In this document: one piece after another, positions 6,526 through 13,193 of the stretch
Numbering within the stretch: the first letter of the stretch is position 1
Layout of the letters: the number at the start of each line of letters is the position of its first letter
Assembly (NCBI GenBank): GCA_039029915.1
Contig: JBCCFD010000205.1
Span: 1 to 13,193 of the forward strand
Reading direction: 5' to 3'
Length of the DNA stretch: 13,193 nucleotides
Source of the DNA: QQUD01 sp039029915
Lineage (GTDB): Bacteria > Chloroflexota > Anaerolineae > Promineifilales > Promineifilaceae
The notes under the pieces: generated by a model
The model's input: the letters and a program-made list of their open reading frames with translations, nothing else
Database searches by the model: none
Told to the model about the DNA's origin: nothing
Program-made: the position numbers and the translations under genes

Positions 6526-7623
6526 ATGCCATACCGACTGCATATTGAAAAAAGAGTAGAAGATTATCCAAAATGGTTTCCAGCGGTGCTGTCGGTGGGG
6601 GCGGTCATTTTGGCGTTTGTCATTAGCGGAATCGTTTTTGCGCTGATTGGTGGTGAGCCGATTCGCGTTTTTGGCTTTTTTATCCGAGCCACATTTGGCA
6701 GTTGGCCTGTCTTTTCTGATACGCTGGTAAAAGCGACCCCCCTGATTTTAACGGGCCTGGCTTGTGCTATCGCCTTTCGGATGAAGCTGTGGAATATTGG
6801 GGCGGAAGGGCAGCTCTTTTTTGGCGCATTTTGTGCCAGCGCCATTGTACTCATTCCCATCGTGGGTGAGGATGCCCCGCGAGTGCTGGTTATTTCTCTG
6901 ATGCTTTTAGCGGGTATGATCGGGGGCGCTATCTTTGGGTTTATTCCCGGGTACCTTAAAGCCCAATTCCAAATTAACGAAATCATCACCACACTCATGC
7001 TTAATTACATCGCTATCCTGTGGAACAATTACTGGATTTTTGACCGCTGGAGCGATGGTGGCTTTCAGATGACGCCAACCTTTGCCCGCAATGCGTGGCT
7101 GCCTCGTTTGACAGATTATGCGCGCGAGTTTCGATCTTTTTCTGGGGTAACGCTCCATTTAGGGGTGGTGTTTGCGTTAGTTGCCGTGGCTATTGTGTGG
7201 TGGGTTATGCAGCGCAGCCAGTGGGGATTTGAAATTAAGCTCATTGGGGATAATCCCAATTCGGCCCGATACGCTGGTATCAATGTGCCGCGTAATATCA
7301 TCCTCGTGATGATGGTGTCGGGTGCTTTGGCCGGGCTAGCCGGTATGGTTGAAATTTCTGGTGTGGTCCATCGGCTGCAGCAGCAAATTTCGCCGGGGTA
7401 TGGGTTTACAGGGATTATTGTGGCGTGGCTGGCCAAATTAAATCCGGCCACTGTTGTTCTGGTGTCTATCTTATTTGGTGCGCTGATTGTGGCTGGTCGA
7501 GAAATTCAGCCATCGGGCATGTCACAAATGCTGCAAGGGTTTATTTTGTTTATGGTGATCAGTAGCGACGTCCTTTTACGCTACAAAGTGTCGCTTGTTC
7601 GGGTTGGGGAGGCCGCAGCATGA
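6526..7623 (+). CDS. ABC transporter permease 1, nucleoside/branched-chain type
   Basis: An integral inner-membrane permease of the BPD_transp_2 family (as NupP/YufP), about 365 residues with roughly eight to ten hydrophobic segments after a basic N-terminal region (PYRLHIEKRVEDYPKW). The family-typical cytoplasmic loop is IGDNPNSARYAGINVPRN followed by MMVSGALAGLAGMVEISGV, which contacts the ATPase. Two in-frame ATGs exist, at 6520 and 6526. GGAG at 6515-6518 is seven bases before 6526 and only one before 6520, so I chose 6526. The stop overlaps the start of the second permease gene (ATGA), implying coupled translation and equal amounts. It would form the channel as a heterodimer with the next protein. 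Confidence 0.9.
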   Translation: MPYRLHIEKRVEDYPKWFPAVLSVGAVILAFVISGIVFALIGGEPIRVFGFFIRATFGSWPVFSDTLVKATPLILTGLACAIAFRMKLWNIGAEGQLFFGAFCASAIVLIPIVGEDAPRVLVISLMLLAGMIGGAIFGFIPGYLKAQFQINEIITTLMLNYIAILWNNYWIFDRWSDGGFQMTPTFARNAWLPRLTDYAREFRSFSGVTLHLGVVFALVAVAIVWWVMQRSQWGFEIKLIGDNPNSARYAGINVPRNIILVMMVSGALAGLAGMVEISGVVHRLQQQISPGYGFTGIIVAWLAKLNPATVVLVSILFGALIVAGREIQPSGMSQMLQGFILFMVISSDVLLRYKVSLVRVGEAAA

Positions 7624-8585
7624 ATCCAATCATTATTTTGAACGCTGGTATTGCCACAGGTACGATTTTGCTCTTTGCTACGATTGGCGCGATTTTGTCG
7701 GAGCGGGCTGGTATCCTAAATCTTGGTGTTGAAGGGATGATGCTGTTGGGCGCGATGGCTGGTTTTAGTACGGCGCTTTCCACGGGCAGCGCGTGGTTCG
7801 GCTTGTTTATGGCGATGATTGTGGGGGGCTTGCTCAGTTTGGCACACGGTCTGGTGACGATTCATTTCCAAGCGGATCAGGTGGTGAGCGGGTTATCGCT
7901 GACGTTTTTGGGAACGGGGCTTTCAACAGTGCTGGGGGAAGGGCTTTCAGCGCAGGTGGCCCCAACAATTACGGCCGTTTCCATCCCCTTGCTCTCCAAC
8001 ATCCCCTTTATTGGCCCCATCTTTTTGACCGACCAAAGCCCACTTGTCTATGCAGGCTATCTGCTCATTCCGGCCTCATGGTACTACATTTTCAAAACAC
8101 GACCGGGGATGCATTTACGCGCTATTGGCGAAAAACCCGAGGCGGCCGATGTGATGGGCGTCAATGTTTATCGTTTGCGCTACTTTTACGTGTTTGTGGG
8201 GGGCTGTTTTGCGGGCCTAGCAGGAGGCATCATTAGCTTGTCTGTCTCCCCTGGCTGGTATAGCGTGCAAACGACATCTGGGCAGGGCTGGATTGCCGTG
8301 GGGCTAGTCATTTTTGCTCAGTGGAATCCCATTCGGGCGGCGTTTGGCGCTTATCTGTTCGGGGCGCTGCGGCGGGGCTTGCTCGATCTACAGGGGCCTG
8401 AAACGCTGTTTGGATTCACCAACCCGCTGTTTGTTAACTCTAACTTGGGCTTCTTTTTGCAGATGACGCCCTACATTTTGACCATTGTAGCTTTGGTCAT
8501 CGGCTCGCGGCAGGCGATCCGCAACCGACTCGGCGCACCGGCTGCACTTGGCGTGCCGTACATACGCGGCGAGCGGGGTTTGTAG
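7620..8585 (+). CDS. ABC transporter permease 2, nucleoside/branched-chain type
   Basis: A 321-residue permease homologous to the preceding one (as NupQ/YufQ). It begins MNPIIILNAGIATGTILLFATIGAI without a long N-terminal extension, then EGMMLLGAMAG, hydrophobic segments throughout, and the ATPase-contact loop IGEKPEAADVMGVNVYRLR followed by GGCFAGLAGGIISLS. The start ATG overlaps the previous stop by ATGA and has GGGGAGG about eight bases upstream, within the previous gene. The C-terminal tail is short and ends at TAG 8583-8585, immediately before the broken MOSC gene on the other strand. No terminator-like hairpin is visible after it, possibly because the region downstream was rearranged. 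Confidence 0.9.
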   Translation: MNPIIILNAGIATGTILLFATIGAILSERAGILNLGVEGMMLLGAMAGFSTALSTGSAWFGLFMAMIVGGLLSLAHGLVTIHFQADQVVSGLSLTFLGTGLSTVLGEGLSAQVAPTITAVSIPLLSNIPFIGPIFLTDQSPLVYAGYLLIPASWYYIFKTRPGMHLRAIGEKPEAADVMGVNVYRLRYFYVFVGGCFAGLAGGIISLSVSPGWYSVQTTSGQGWIAVGLVIFAQWNPIRAAFGAYLFGALRRGLLDLQGPETLFGFTNPLFVNSNLGFFLQMTPYILTIVALVIGSRQAIRNRLGAPAALGVPYIRGERGL

Positions 8586-8744
8586 CTTTATTGGATCAGC
8601 TTTTACGCGAGACTGATGCTTCACTGTAACGCCACGATGGGCATCACCCTCAACCCCTTCCCCTTTAATCAAGGTGATGGAATCAGCACATGCTTTTGAG
8701 AAAGTATGCGTTTGACTTTTGCTTACGGCATGAACGGAACTCAT
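8586..8744 (-). pseudogene. Truncated MOSC-domain protein gene, N-terminal remnant
   Basis: From ATG 8744-8742 the first 51 residues read like the start of a MOSC-domain protein (molybdenum cofactor sulfurase C-terminal family, YiiM-like): VHAVSKSQTHTFSK, then LIKGEGVEGDAHRGVTVKH, then SRVKADP. Family members continue with a conserved segment after this DP; here the similarity stops at about 8592 and the frame runs on antisense to the permease gene. The visible part is about a quarter to a third of the usual length and lacks the conserved Cys region. The ATG overlaps the stop of the VOC gene (ATGA), with GGAGGA just upstream, so this was once the second gene of a coupled pair. A deletion or recombination joined it to the permease stop codon. 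Confidence 0.75.
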
Positions 8745-9133
8745 TTTTCCTCCGAGCCATCAACCAGCTTGCCCGTTTTGACATACTTTTCTCGTTCATC
8801 GGGGTAGGTGTTGAAGAAAATCACGTTGCCATCGGGATCAAGAATCTCCGCACTCCATGAATTGTCGTCATGGCGCGTTGCTGGCTTAGAAAACTCGATG
8901 CCGTTGGCGGTCGCCTCTTTTTCAATGGCTTTAATATCTCCGCCACGGAAGTTAATCAAATTCCGTTCAATGTGCTCTTGGTAAAGGCTTAATACCATAT
9001 TGTTGTGCAGGAGCACTGCCCAATTTTCTTCGCGAAAATCTTCGATGAGTTTGAAACCTAATTTTTCATAAAATTCAATTGAGCTGTTGATATCTGCTAC
9101 TTTTAAACAAGGGGTGTATTCGCCAAGATCCAT
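8741..9133 (-). CDS. VOC-superfamily protein (glyoxalase/bleomycin-resistance/dioxygenase fold)
   Basis: A 130-residue single VOC protein with two beta-alpha-beta-beta-beta halves: YTPCLKVADINSSIEFYEKLGFKLIED in the first half, and EKEATANGIEFSKPATRHDD then SAEILDPDGNVIFFNTYP in the second. DPDGN followed by a hydrophobic strand is typical of the glyoxalase-like family, whose members bind a metal or small ligand; the reaction is not predictable here. A GTG at 9136 and an ATG at 9133 are adjacent; GAGG is eight bases before the ATG, so 9133 is preferred. The ribosome-site region can pair into a small hairpin (9144-9149 with 9153-9158). It ends ATGA-coupled to the truncated MOSC gene; thus it was probably part of a two-gene unit. 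Confidence 0.85.
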   Translation of the reverse strand: MDLGEYTPCLKVADINSSIEFYEKLGFKLIEDFREENWAVLLHNNMVLSLYQEHIERNLINFRGGDIKAIEKEATANGIEFSKPATRHDDNSWSAEILDPDGNVIFFNTYPDEREKYVKTGKLVDGSEEK

Positions 9134-9277
9134 CACATATTCCTCAAATAAAAATTTGAAGACAGTGTAGCAAGTTTAGCACATATGTTCAATTTTTGTG
9201 GGTAAACTGCTGTTTGGGTTTACGGCCGTTTCTTGTGATTGACAGAAAGAATTCTAAAAAAGATGCACTACAAATAC

Positions 9278-9353
9278 TGTGAATCACCGAGTAAATCACA
9301 GCAATTGGCGCTGGTTTAATTTTTAAAATTTTCTGTGATTTACACTATTCACA
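9278..9353. repeat. Structured repeat element, copy B
   Basis: The outer stem TGTGAAT 9278-9284 pairs with ATTCACA 9347-9353. Inside it, CACCGA (9285-9290) faces ACT (9344-9346). The inner stem GTAAATCACAG 9291-9301 pairs perfectly with CTGTGATTTAC 9333-9343, 11 bp, around a 31-base loop. The core 9284-9343 is the same length as copy A (4810-4869) and aligns without gaps. Confidence 0.7.
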
Positions 9354-9379
9354 AAATACGCTCCAATGAATTTGATGGC

Positions 9380-9484
9380 TCAAAAGCCAATAATCAGAAG
9401 GGTAAAAATCAAAATATTAAACAACAGGAGTGCTGTGGCACCTAAAATAATGATGACAGGCCAAGATTCATGCTTTGTTTTCAT
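9380..9484 (-). CDS. Possible small single-span membrane protein (34 residues)
   Basis: ATG 9484-9482 to TGA 9382-9380 encodes a short basic head (MKTKHESWP) followed by about 25 hydrophobic residues (VIIILGATALLLFNILIF and on) ending IIGF. The even hydrophobic run and charged head look like a single membrane helix with the N-terminus inside. There is no good ribosome site upstream, and AT-rich DNA can produce hydrophobic frames by chance. It lies between the large LRR gene and repeat copy B. No function is proposed. Confidence 0.3.
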   Translation of the reverse strand: MKTKHESWPVIIILGATALLLFNILIFTLLIIGF

Positions 9485-9582
9485 AAAAATAGCATAGATC
9501 AATCATCTTTTTAAACTATCGCTAAAAATAGCAAAGGGTAGACTTCCCCGACAAAACAGCCTAAGCGTTTCATCTTAATGAA

Positions 9583-12500
9583 CTATTCTTGTGTGGCAGA
9601 TGCATCTCGGCCAATGGCAATACCTGAGCTGTCTTGAATATTGCCAACGTGAATCTCATCGCCATGATGGATGTTGATGTTATAAATATTGTCCCTTGTT
9701 GAATAACGGTTATCTAAGGTTGTAATAAGCCCATCATCAATCAAATTGCGGATTTGGACATTATCAAACGGTGGATTGTCGCATTCAATGGTCGCTTTGC
9801 CATGAGCTAACCGATTGCGTAATTTGTCGAGATCAAAAAAGTGTGGGTTAAGGTTATGATGGCAACTGGCGCAATTGCAAGGGATTAACTTCTCATAGCG
9901 TAACTTAGGGAAGCTTCGATGAAGACGATTTAAGACATCCACAATTTCTATGAGTAATTCCCGCTTTAGTTTGCCCGAGATTCGGATTCGAATTTCTTGT
10001 TCAGCCCGTAATTCTAACAATTCAGCCCGAGCATACCCATTGTTCAAAATAACGCCGCTACGCCAAACAAGGGCCTGATGTTCTATGCGCTCATGTAAAC
10101 TGACAATTGCTCGATTGAGAATGCCACGCGGCATAAACGTGGGATACCGATACCGTAGCTGGAGACTGTCTATTCCATCCCAATCATAATCAGGCATTTC
10201 TGGATTGAGGAGCTGAGGGGCAATATAAACTGTATCCTGCTCGGGAAGCGGATAGCAAAGCTGAAAGTTGATCATCAAACGTAAGAGTTCCAGATGATGA
10301 TCAGCATAATACGCTTCGTGCCACAGCTGACGTAAATCTCTGTAAGTAAATCTGCCCCAGTTATCAACAATTTCGCGGTTGTCTAGCACCCTGTAAACAG
10401 CGTCTAAGCCCCAGGTTGGTTTGAGAATGACAATTTTTTCTAGGATGGGGTCTTCTTGAAAATGCAGAATTTCACCTAGATGATGCAAATAATCGCTGAG
10501 TTGAAGGGCGTGCTCCCGTTTTTTAACGCCTTCATCAAAGCACAGCTGGATAAATTCTTTTTGGGTCATGGTATCGGCCGTTTCGGTTTTTAACCGCTGG
10601 CGAACTTTAACCCAAGTAGCAGGGCGAGGTTGCCCAATATGCTCAAGATTAAGAAAACGATGCTTTAACTCCTTTAAAAGGTTGTTCCATTGATTACTAT
10701 TAGGAACCTCACTGAGGTCGATTTCGAAGATTTGCTTAACGAGATTGGGAAAACGTTTGTGGAGTTCGGGTAAATTATCGATGTGGAAGCTATTTCCATG
10801 CGCCCGATTTCGGTTTTTTAACAAGAGAACTGGACTGTCTCCACCAAAAGTTTCCTGTAAATGTAGCCATGTATAAAAATCAGTTAGTTGACGGCGCGTG
10901 TCGGCTACCAAAATATAGATAGAACGCTTGGTTAAGAAAAATTGGTGTGTTGCAAAATAAACCTCTTGCCCTCCAAAGTCCCAGATATTGACACTGTATT
11001 GCTGTTCCTGATCTGATTGATCGTTGAATGAAAATGGCCAATCAAAAATATCAATGCCGTCGGTGCTTTCTCGTTCTGCCGGTAATTGAGTTGATGGTGA
11101 TATCAGTTTTTTGGTTAAGGATGTTTTGCCAGCCCCACCTTCTCCAATAATCAATAACTTCGCTTCATAGAAATACGCTTCCCCTTCATCATTCAATTGG
11201 TTGAAATATTGCTTTAATGCGAATAAATCAACTTGCCCAGATAGAGATAGAATGCCTTCCAGAATCTCTGAAGATGGTGTTTCAATTGGGTTGTCACCAA
11301 TGTGAAGCTCTGTGAAATGCGGTAGTTTGGTTGCAGAGATTGGCAGTTCAGTTAGTCTGTTGAAGGGAAGGTACAAATATTGAAGATGCCTGAGTTCCGC
11401 TAAACAATCTGGGAACTCAGTGAGATGGTTGTCCATTACGAAAACAAAAATTAGATTTGAAAGTTGAGCTATTGATTTTGGAAGAGTTGAAATTTTGTTT
11501 TGATTGAGGATAAGTATTTCAAGCTGGGTAAGCTTCCCAATCCATTCAGGAAGTTGAGTGAGTTTGTTGTTGCTAACATCTAGATACCGAAGGTTGGTAA
11601 GTTGAGCTATCCAATCCGGCAGCTGCGAGAGATTTATTGAAATTAAAGACAAAGTTCGAAGTTTGGTGAATTGAGCCAACCAGTCTGGAAGTTGGGTAAA
11701 TTTGTTGCCACTTATGTTGAGCGATTGGAGATTTTTTAATTCAGTCATCCAATCCGGCAGCTGGGTAAGGTTATTAAAGCTAACGCCGAGCTCTTGAAGA
11801 GCAGTCAATTGAGCCATCCAGTTTGGGAGTTGCGAGATGGTGTTACGATTAAGGTTAAGGAATTTTAGGTTAGTGAGTTGAACCATCCAATTAGGGAGTT
11901 GGGTTAGATTATTAGAGTTAATATTGAGCGTTTGTAAATTTGTCAGCTGAGCCATCCAATCTGGTAGATGGATGATTTTGTTACTACCAATTCGTAGTGT
12001 TTGGAGTTGGTCCAACTGAACTATCCAACTAGGGAGTTGTGTAAGTTGATTAGAACTTATATCCAGCGACAGAAGATTGCGAAGTGTTGATATCCAATCC
12101 GGTAGCTCAGCAAGCGTGTTCCGCTCTAGGTTGAGAGATTGGAGGTTGCTAAGCTGAGTCTTTGGCCATTCTGGGAGTTGGATAAGTTTATTGTAACTAA
12201 TGTCGAGTGATTTTAGGTTGCTGAGCTCAGCAATCCAGTCTGGAAGTGTTGTAAGTTCAATGTGGCTAATGCTGAGCGTTTGAAGGTTGCCAAGCTGCGC
12301 TAACCTGTTTGGGAGATTGGTGAGATGAGAGTTCTTGCTGATATTAAGGGATTGGAGGGTTGAGAGCGTTGCTAACCAATCTGGGAGTTGAGTGAAACCA
12401 TTAGAGCTAATATCAAGAAATTGTAGATTTTTTAATTGGGTCAGCCAGTCTGGTAGTTGAGAGAGCCCGATGAAGCTGATATTGAGCGTTTTCAGGTTGG

Positions 12501-12843
12501 AGAACTGAGCTATCCAGCTTGGGAGTTGCAAAAGTTTGTTTCGGGTGAGGTTTAAAGATTGAAGATTCGTGAACTGGGTCATCCAATTTGGAAGTTCAGT
12601 GAGGCGATTGTAACTTAAATCGATGGACTGAAGGTGAGTGAGTTGAGCCATCCAGGCTGGCAGTTCTGTGAGGTAGTTTGAACGAGATAATTCACCATTG
12701 TGCCCTAAGTTAAGAACTTTCAATTGCGGAAGCTCCAGAATGGCTTCCGGTACCTCGGTCAAATAAAGCCCGCTTAAGTTTAGCTCTTCAAGCTGGTTTT
12801 GCTTGGCATCTTCAATTAGCTTTAGCACATGGGCATTATCCAT
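9583..12843 (-). CDS. LRR-Roc-COR (ROCO family) GTPase
   Basis: A 1086-residue multidomain protein. Residues 18-532 hold about 22 leucine-rich repeats, mostly exactly 23 residues, consensus LxxLxIxxNxLxQLPDWxxQLxN, forming a ligand-binding solenoid. The Roc GTPase follows: P-loop GEGGAGKT (567-574), switch Thr594, G3 DFGGQE (622-627); the G4 position reads NRNR (677-680) instead of NKxD. The COR region extends from about 750 to 980, then a Cys cluster CNCASC (989-994) with a further Cys1021. The tail GDEIHVGNIQDSSGIAIGR resembles short Gly/Ile motifs in bacterial conflict and death-domain-type proteins. ROCO proteins act as GTP-dependent dimeric switches. No kinase domain is present. ATG 12843 is chosen over GTG 12858: GAGG is nine bases before the ATG, while the GTG has no site. 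A promoter-like -10 is at 12873-12878. Confidence 0.93.
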   Translation of the reverse strand: MDNAHVLKLIEDAKQNQLEELNLSGLYLTEVPEAILELPQLKVLNLGHNGELSRSNYLTELPAWMAQLTHLQSIDLSYNRLTELPNWMTQFTNLQSLNLTRNKLLQLPSWIAQFSNLKTLNISFIGLSQLPDWLTQLKNLQFLDISSNGFTQLPDWLATLSTLQSLNISKNSHLTNLPNRLAQLGNLQTLSISHIELTTLPDWIAELSNLKSLDISYNKLIQLPEWPKTQLSNLQSLNLERNTLAELPDWISTLRNLLSLDISSNQLTQLPSWIVQLDQLQTLRIGSNKIIHLPDWMAQLTNLQTLNINSNNLTQLPNWMVQLTNLKFLNLNRNTISQLPNWMAQLTALQELGVSFNNLTQLPDWMTELKNLQSLNISGNKFTQLPDWLAQFTKLRTLSLISINLSQLPDWIAQLTNLRYLDVSNNKLTQLPEWIGKLTQLEILILNQNKISTLPKSIAQLSNLIFVFVMDNHLTEFPDCLAELRHLQYLYLPFNRLTELPISATKLPHFTELHIGDNPIETPSSEILEGILSLSGQVDLFALKQYFNQLNDEGEAYFYEAKLLIIGEGGAGKTSLTKKLISPSTQLPAERESTDGIDIFDWPFSFNDQSDQEQQYSVNIWDFGGQEVYFATHQFFLTKRSIYILVADTRRQLTDFYTWLHLQETFGGDSPVLLLKNRNRAHGNSFHIDNLPELHKRFPNLVKQIFEIDLSEVPNSNQWNNLLKELKHRFLNLEHIGQPRPATWVKVRQRLKTETADTMTQKEFIQLCFDEGVKKREHALQLSDYLHHLGEILHFQEDPILEKIVILKPTWGLDAVYRVLDNREIVDNWGRFTYRDLRQLWHEAYYADHHLELLRLMINFQLCYPLPEQDTVYIAPQLLNPEMPDYDWDGIDSLQLRYRYPTFMPRGILNRAIVSLHERIEHQALVWRSGVILNNGYARAELLELRAEQEIRIRISGKLKRELLIEIVDVLNRLHRSFPKLRYEKLIPCNCASCHHNLNPHFFDLDKLRNRLAHGKATIECDNPPFDNVQIRNLIDDGLITTLDNRYSTRDNIYNINIHHGDEIHVGNIQDSSGIAIGRDASATQE

Positions 12844-12872
12844 TTCTGGTGTCCTCACTGGTTTTGCTTGCT

Positions 12873-12878
12873 ATTGTA
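12873..12878 (-). promoter_or_regulatory. -10 box for the LRR-Roc-COR gene
   Basis: Read on the minus strand this is TACAAT, five of six consensus bases. A weak -35-like TGTTCA lies 17 bases upstream. The predicted start of transcription is about 23 bases before ATG 12843, leaving room for its GAGG site and none for GTG 12858. Confidence 0.35.
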
Positions 12879-13097
12879 AATGGCAAAATCGTTTTTGAAC
12901 ATGGAAGGTCATAAATTTAACCAACCGACCATACCAAGCGGACCATATCGACCGTAATCGCAGCCGAAAATATAATCGAAGCATCTCATCGAAAGAAAGA
13001 ATTTTTAAATAAGTATAGGCAACAATGGAAGAGATGTCTCGACTGGCTGTTTTGTAATAGCCACACATCGGCACCCCGCTCCATTAGACTAAAAGGA

Positions 13098-13119
13098 GCA
13101 ACAAGAATAAGCTTGTTGC
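13098..13119 (-). terminator. Perfect 8-bp hairpin, possible minus-strand terminator
   Basis: GCAACAAG 13098-13105 pairs perfectly with CTTGTTGC 13112-13119 around a 6-base loop. Read on the minus strand it is followed by TCCTTTT, a weak T-tract. It could end a minus-strand gene entering from the right edge. On the plus strand nothing T-rich follows. Confidence 0.35.
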
Positions 13120-13193
13120 AGGCAACCAGAGTCGAATAAGTCTAATCCTCGCTACAGTCACTCAGGCTAAATGTCGAACCAGACCCGACTCTG

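Larger units (their letters stand above)
9134..9582. other. Intergenic region (about 450 bases) with structured repeat and a small ORF
   Basis: AT-rich stretch between the LRR protein gene and the VOC gene, both on the minus strand. It carries one ACGGCCGT octamer (9222-9229), structured repeat copy B (9278-9353) and a 34-codon minus-strand frame (9380-9484). I see no clear T-tract terminator for the large gene. Confidence 0.5.
12859..13193. other. Terminal stretch (335 bases) without a supported gene
   Basis: Upstream region of the LRR gene. A 67-codon minus-strand frame at 12871-13074 overlaps the promoter and has no recognisable features, so I do not call it. From 13083 the sequence is full of inverted repeats. 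A minus-strand frame enters from beyond the window and stops at TAG 13144-13142 after 16 codons; it could be the end of another gene, but so short a piece cannot be judged. Confidence 0.4.

Noticed and set aside
6564..7451. Long minus-strand frames (83 to 144 codons) within the permease genes
   Set aside because: They are antisense to clear membrane-protein genes, rich in Pro, Ser and Ile as expected from reverse reading, and lack ribosome sites.
7793..8236. 147-codon plus-strand frame inside permease 2
   Set aside because: It is an out-of-frame shadow of a well supported permease gene.
1..12843. Caspase-like gene and LRR-Roc-COR gene as one defence island
   Set aside because: They are about 9 kb apart on opposite strands with transport genes between; nothing in the window ties them into one operon.
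12871..13074. 67-codon minus-strand frame upstream of the LRR gene
   Set aside because: It overlaps the LRR promoter region, has no recognisable domain and no convincing ribosome site; its composition looks like chance.
13083..13193. Possible tRNA gene suggested by GTCGAACC and stem arms
   Set aside because: On neither strand could I fit a T-arm, anticodon arm and 7-bp acceptor stem in the proper spacing.

Overview
This is a bacterial chromosome segment of moderate G+C. Its lineage cannot be fixed from the sequence: no rRNA, tRNA or other marker gene is present. A caspase-like peptidase, a very large LRR-Roc-COR protein, a lipoprotein with an IAAC-GGG lipobox, seven-base intergenic repeats and a strongly over-represented palindromic octamer (ACGGCCGT) together suggest a filamentous or multicellular lineage. 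Chloroflexota (Anaerolineae-like) is my first guess and a cyanobacterium the second. This placement is inference with low confidence.

Layout. (1) 1-630, plus strand: the C-terminal part of a metacaspase-type peptidase. It converges on a TMEM43-family membrane protein (757-1824, minus), with a long hairpin between them. (2) 1825-2275: a 451-base divergent control region with a -10 box for the TMEM43 gene, a 15-bp perfect palindrome and a terminator-like leader hairpin. (3) 2276-8585, plus strand: a five-gene nucleoside/purine-type uptake cluster. It encodes a BMP/PnrA-family lipoprotein, a Rieske non-haem iron oxygenase, a double ABC ATPase and two permeases. The oxygenase sits between binding protein and ATPase, suggesting that an imported (perhaps N-methylated or aromatic) purine-like compound is oxidised. 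(4) 8586-9133, minus: a VOC-family protein translationally coupled to a MOSC-domain gene whose 3' part is gone; the break abuts the stop codon of the last permease. (5) 9134-9582: an intergenic stretch with a structured repeat and a possible 34-residue membrane peptide. (6) 9583-12843, minus: a 1086-residue LRR-Roc-COR (ROCO) protein with about 22 leucine-rich repeats, a Roc GTPase with an unusual G4 motif, a COR region, a Cys cluster and a C-terminal tail of a kind seen in prokaryotic conflict/apoptosis-like proteins. (7) 12859-13193: its promoter region and nested inverted repeats.

The least expected signals are non-coding. Two 60-base elements (4810-4869 and 9284-9343), about 4.5 kb apart, align without gaps, share a 13-base identical block and form the same hairpin with two compensatory base-pair exchanges. 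Two 70-base arrays (3574-3643 and 6441-6510) each consist of ten 7-base units, five purine-rich followed by five complementary, that fold back on themselves inside the transport operon; a five-unit 8-base array (4873-4912) occupies a third gap. Nine copies of ACGGCCGT lie in 13.2 kb where about 0.2 would be expected at random.
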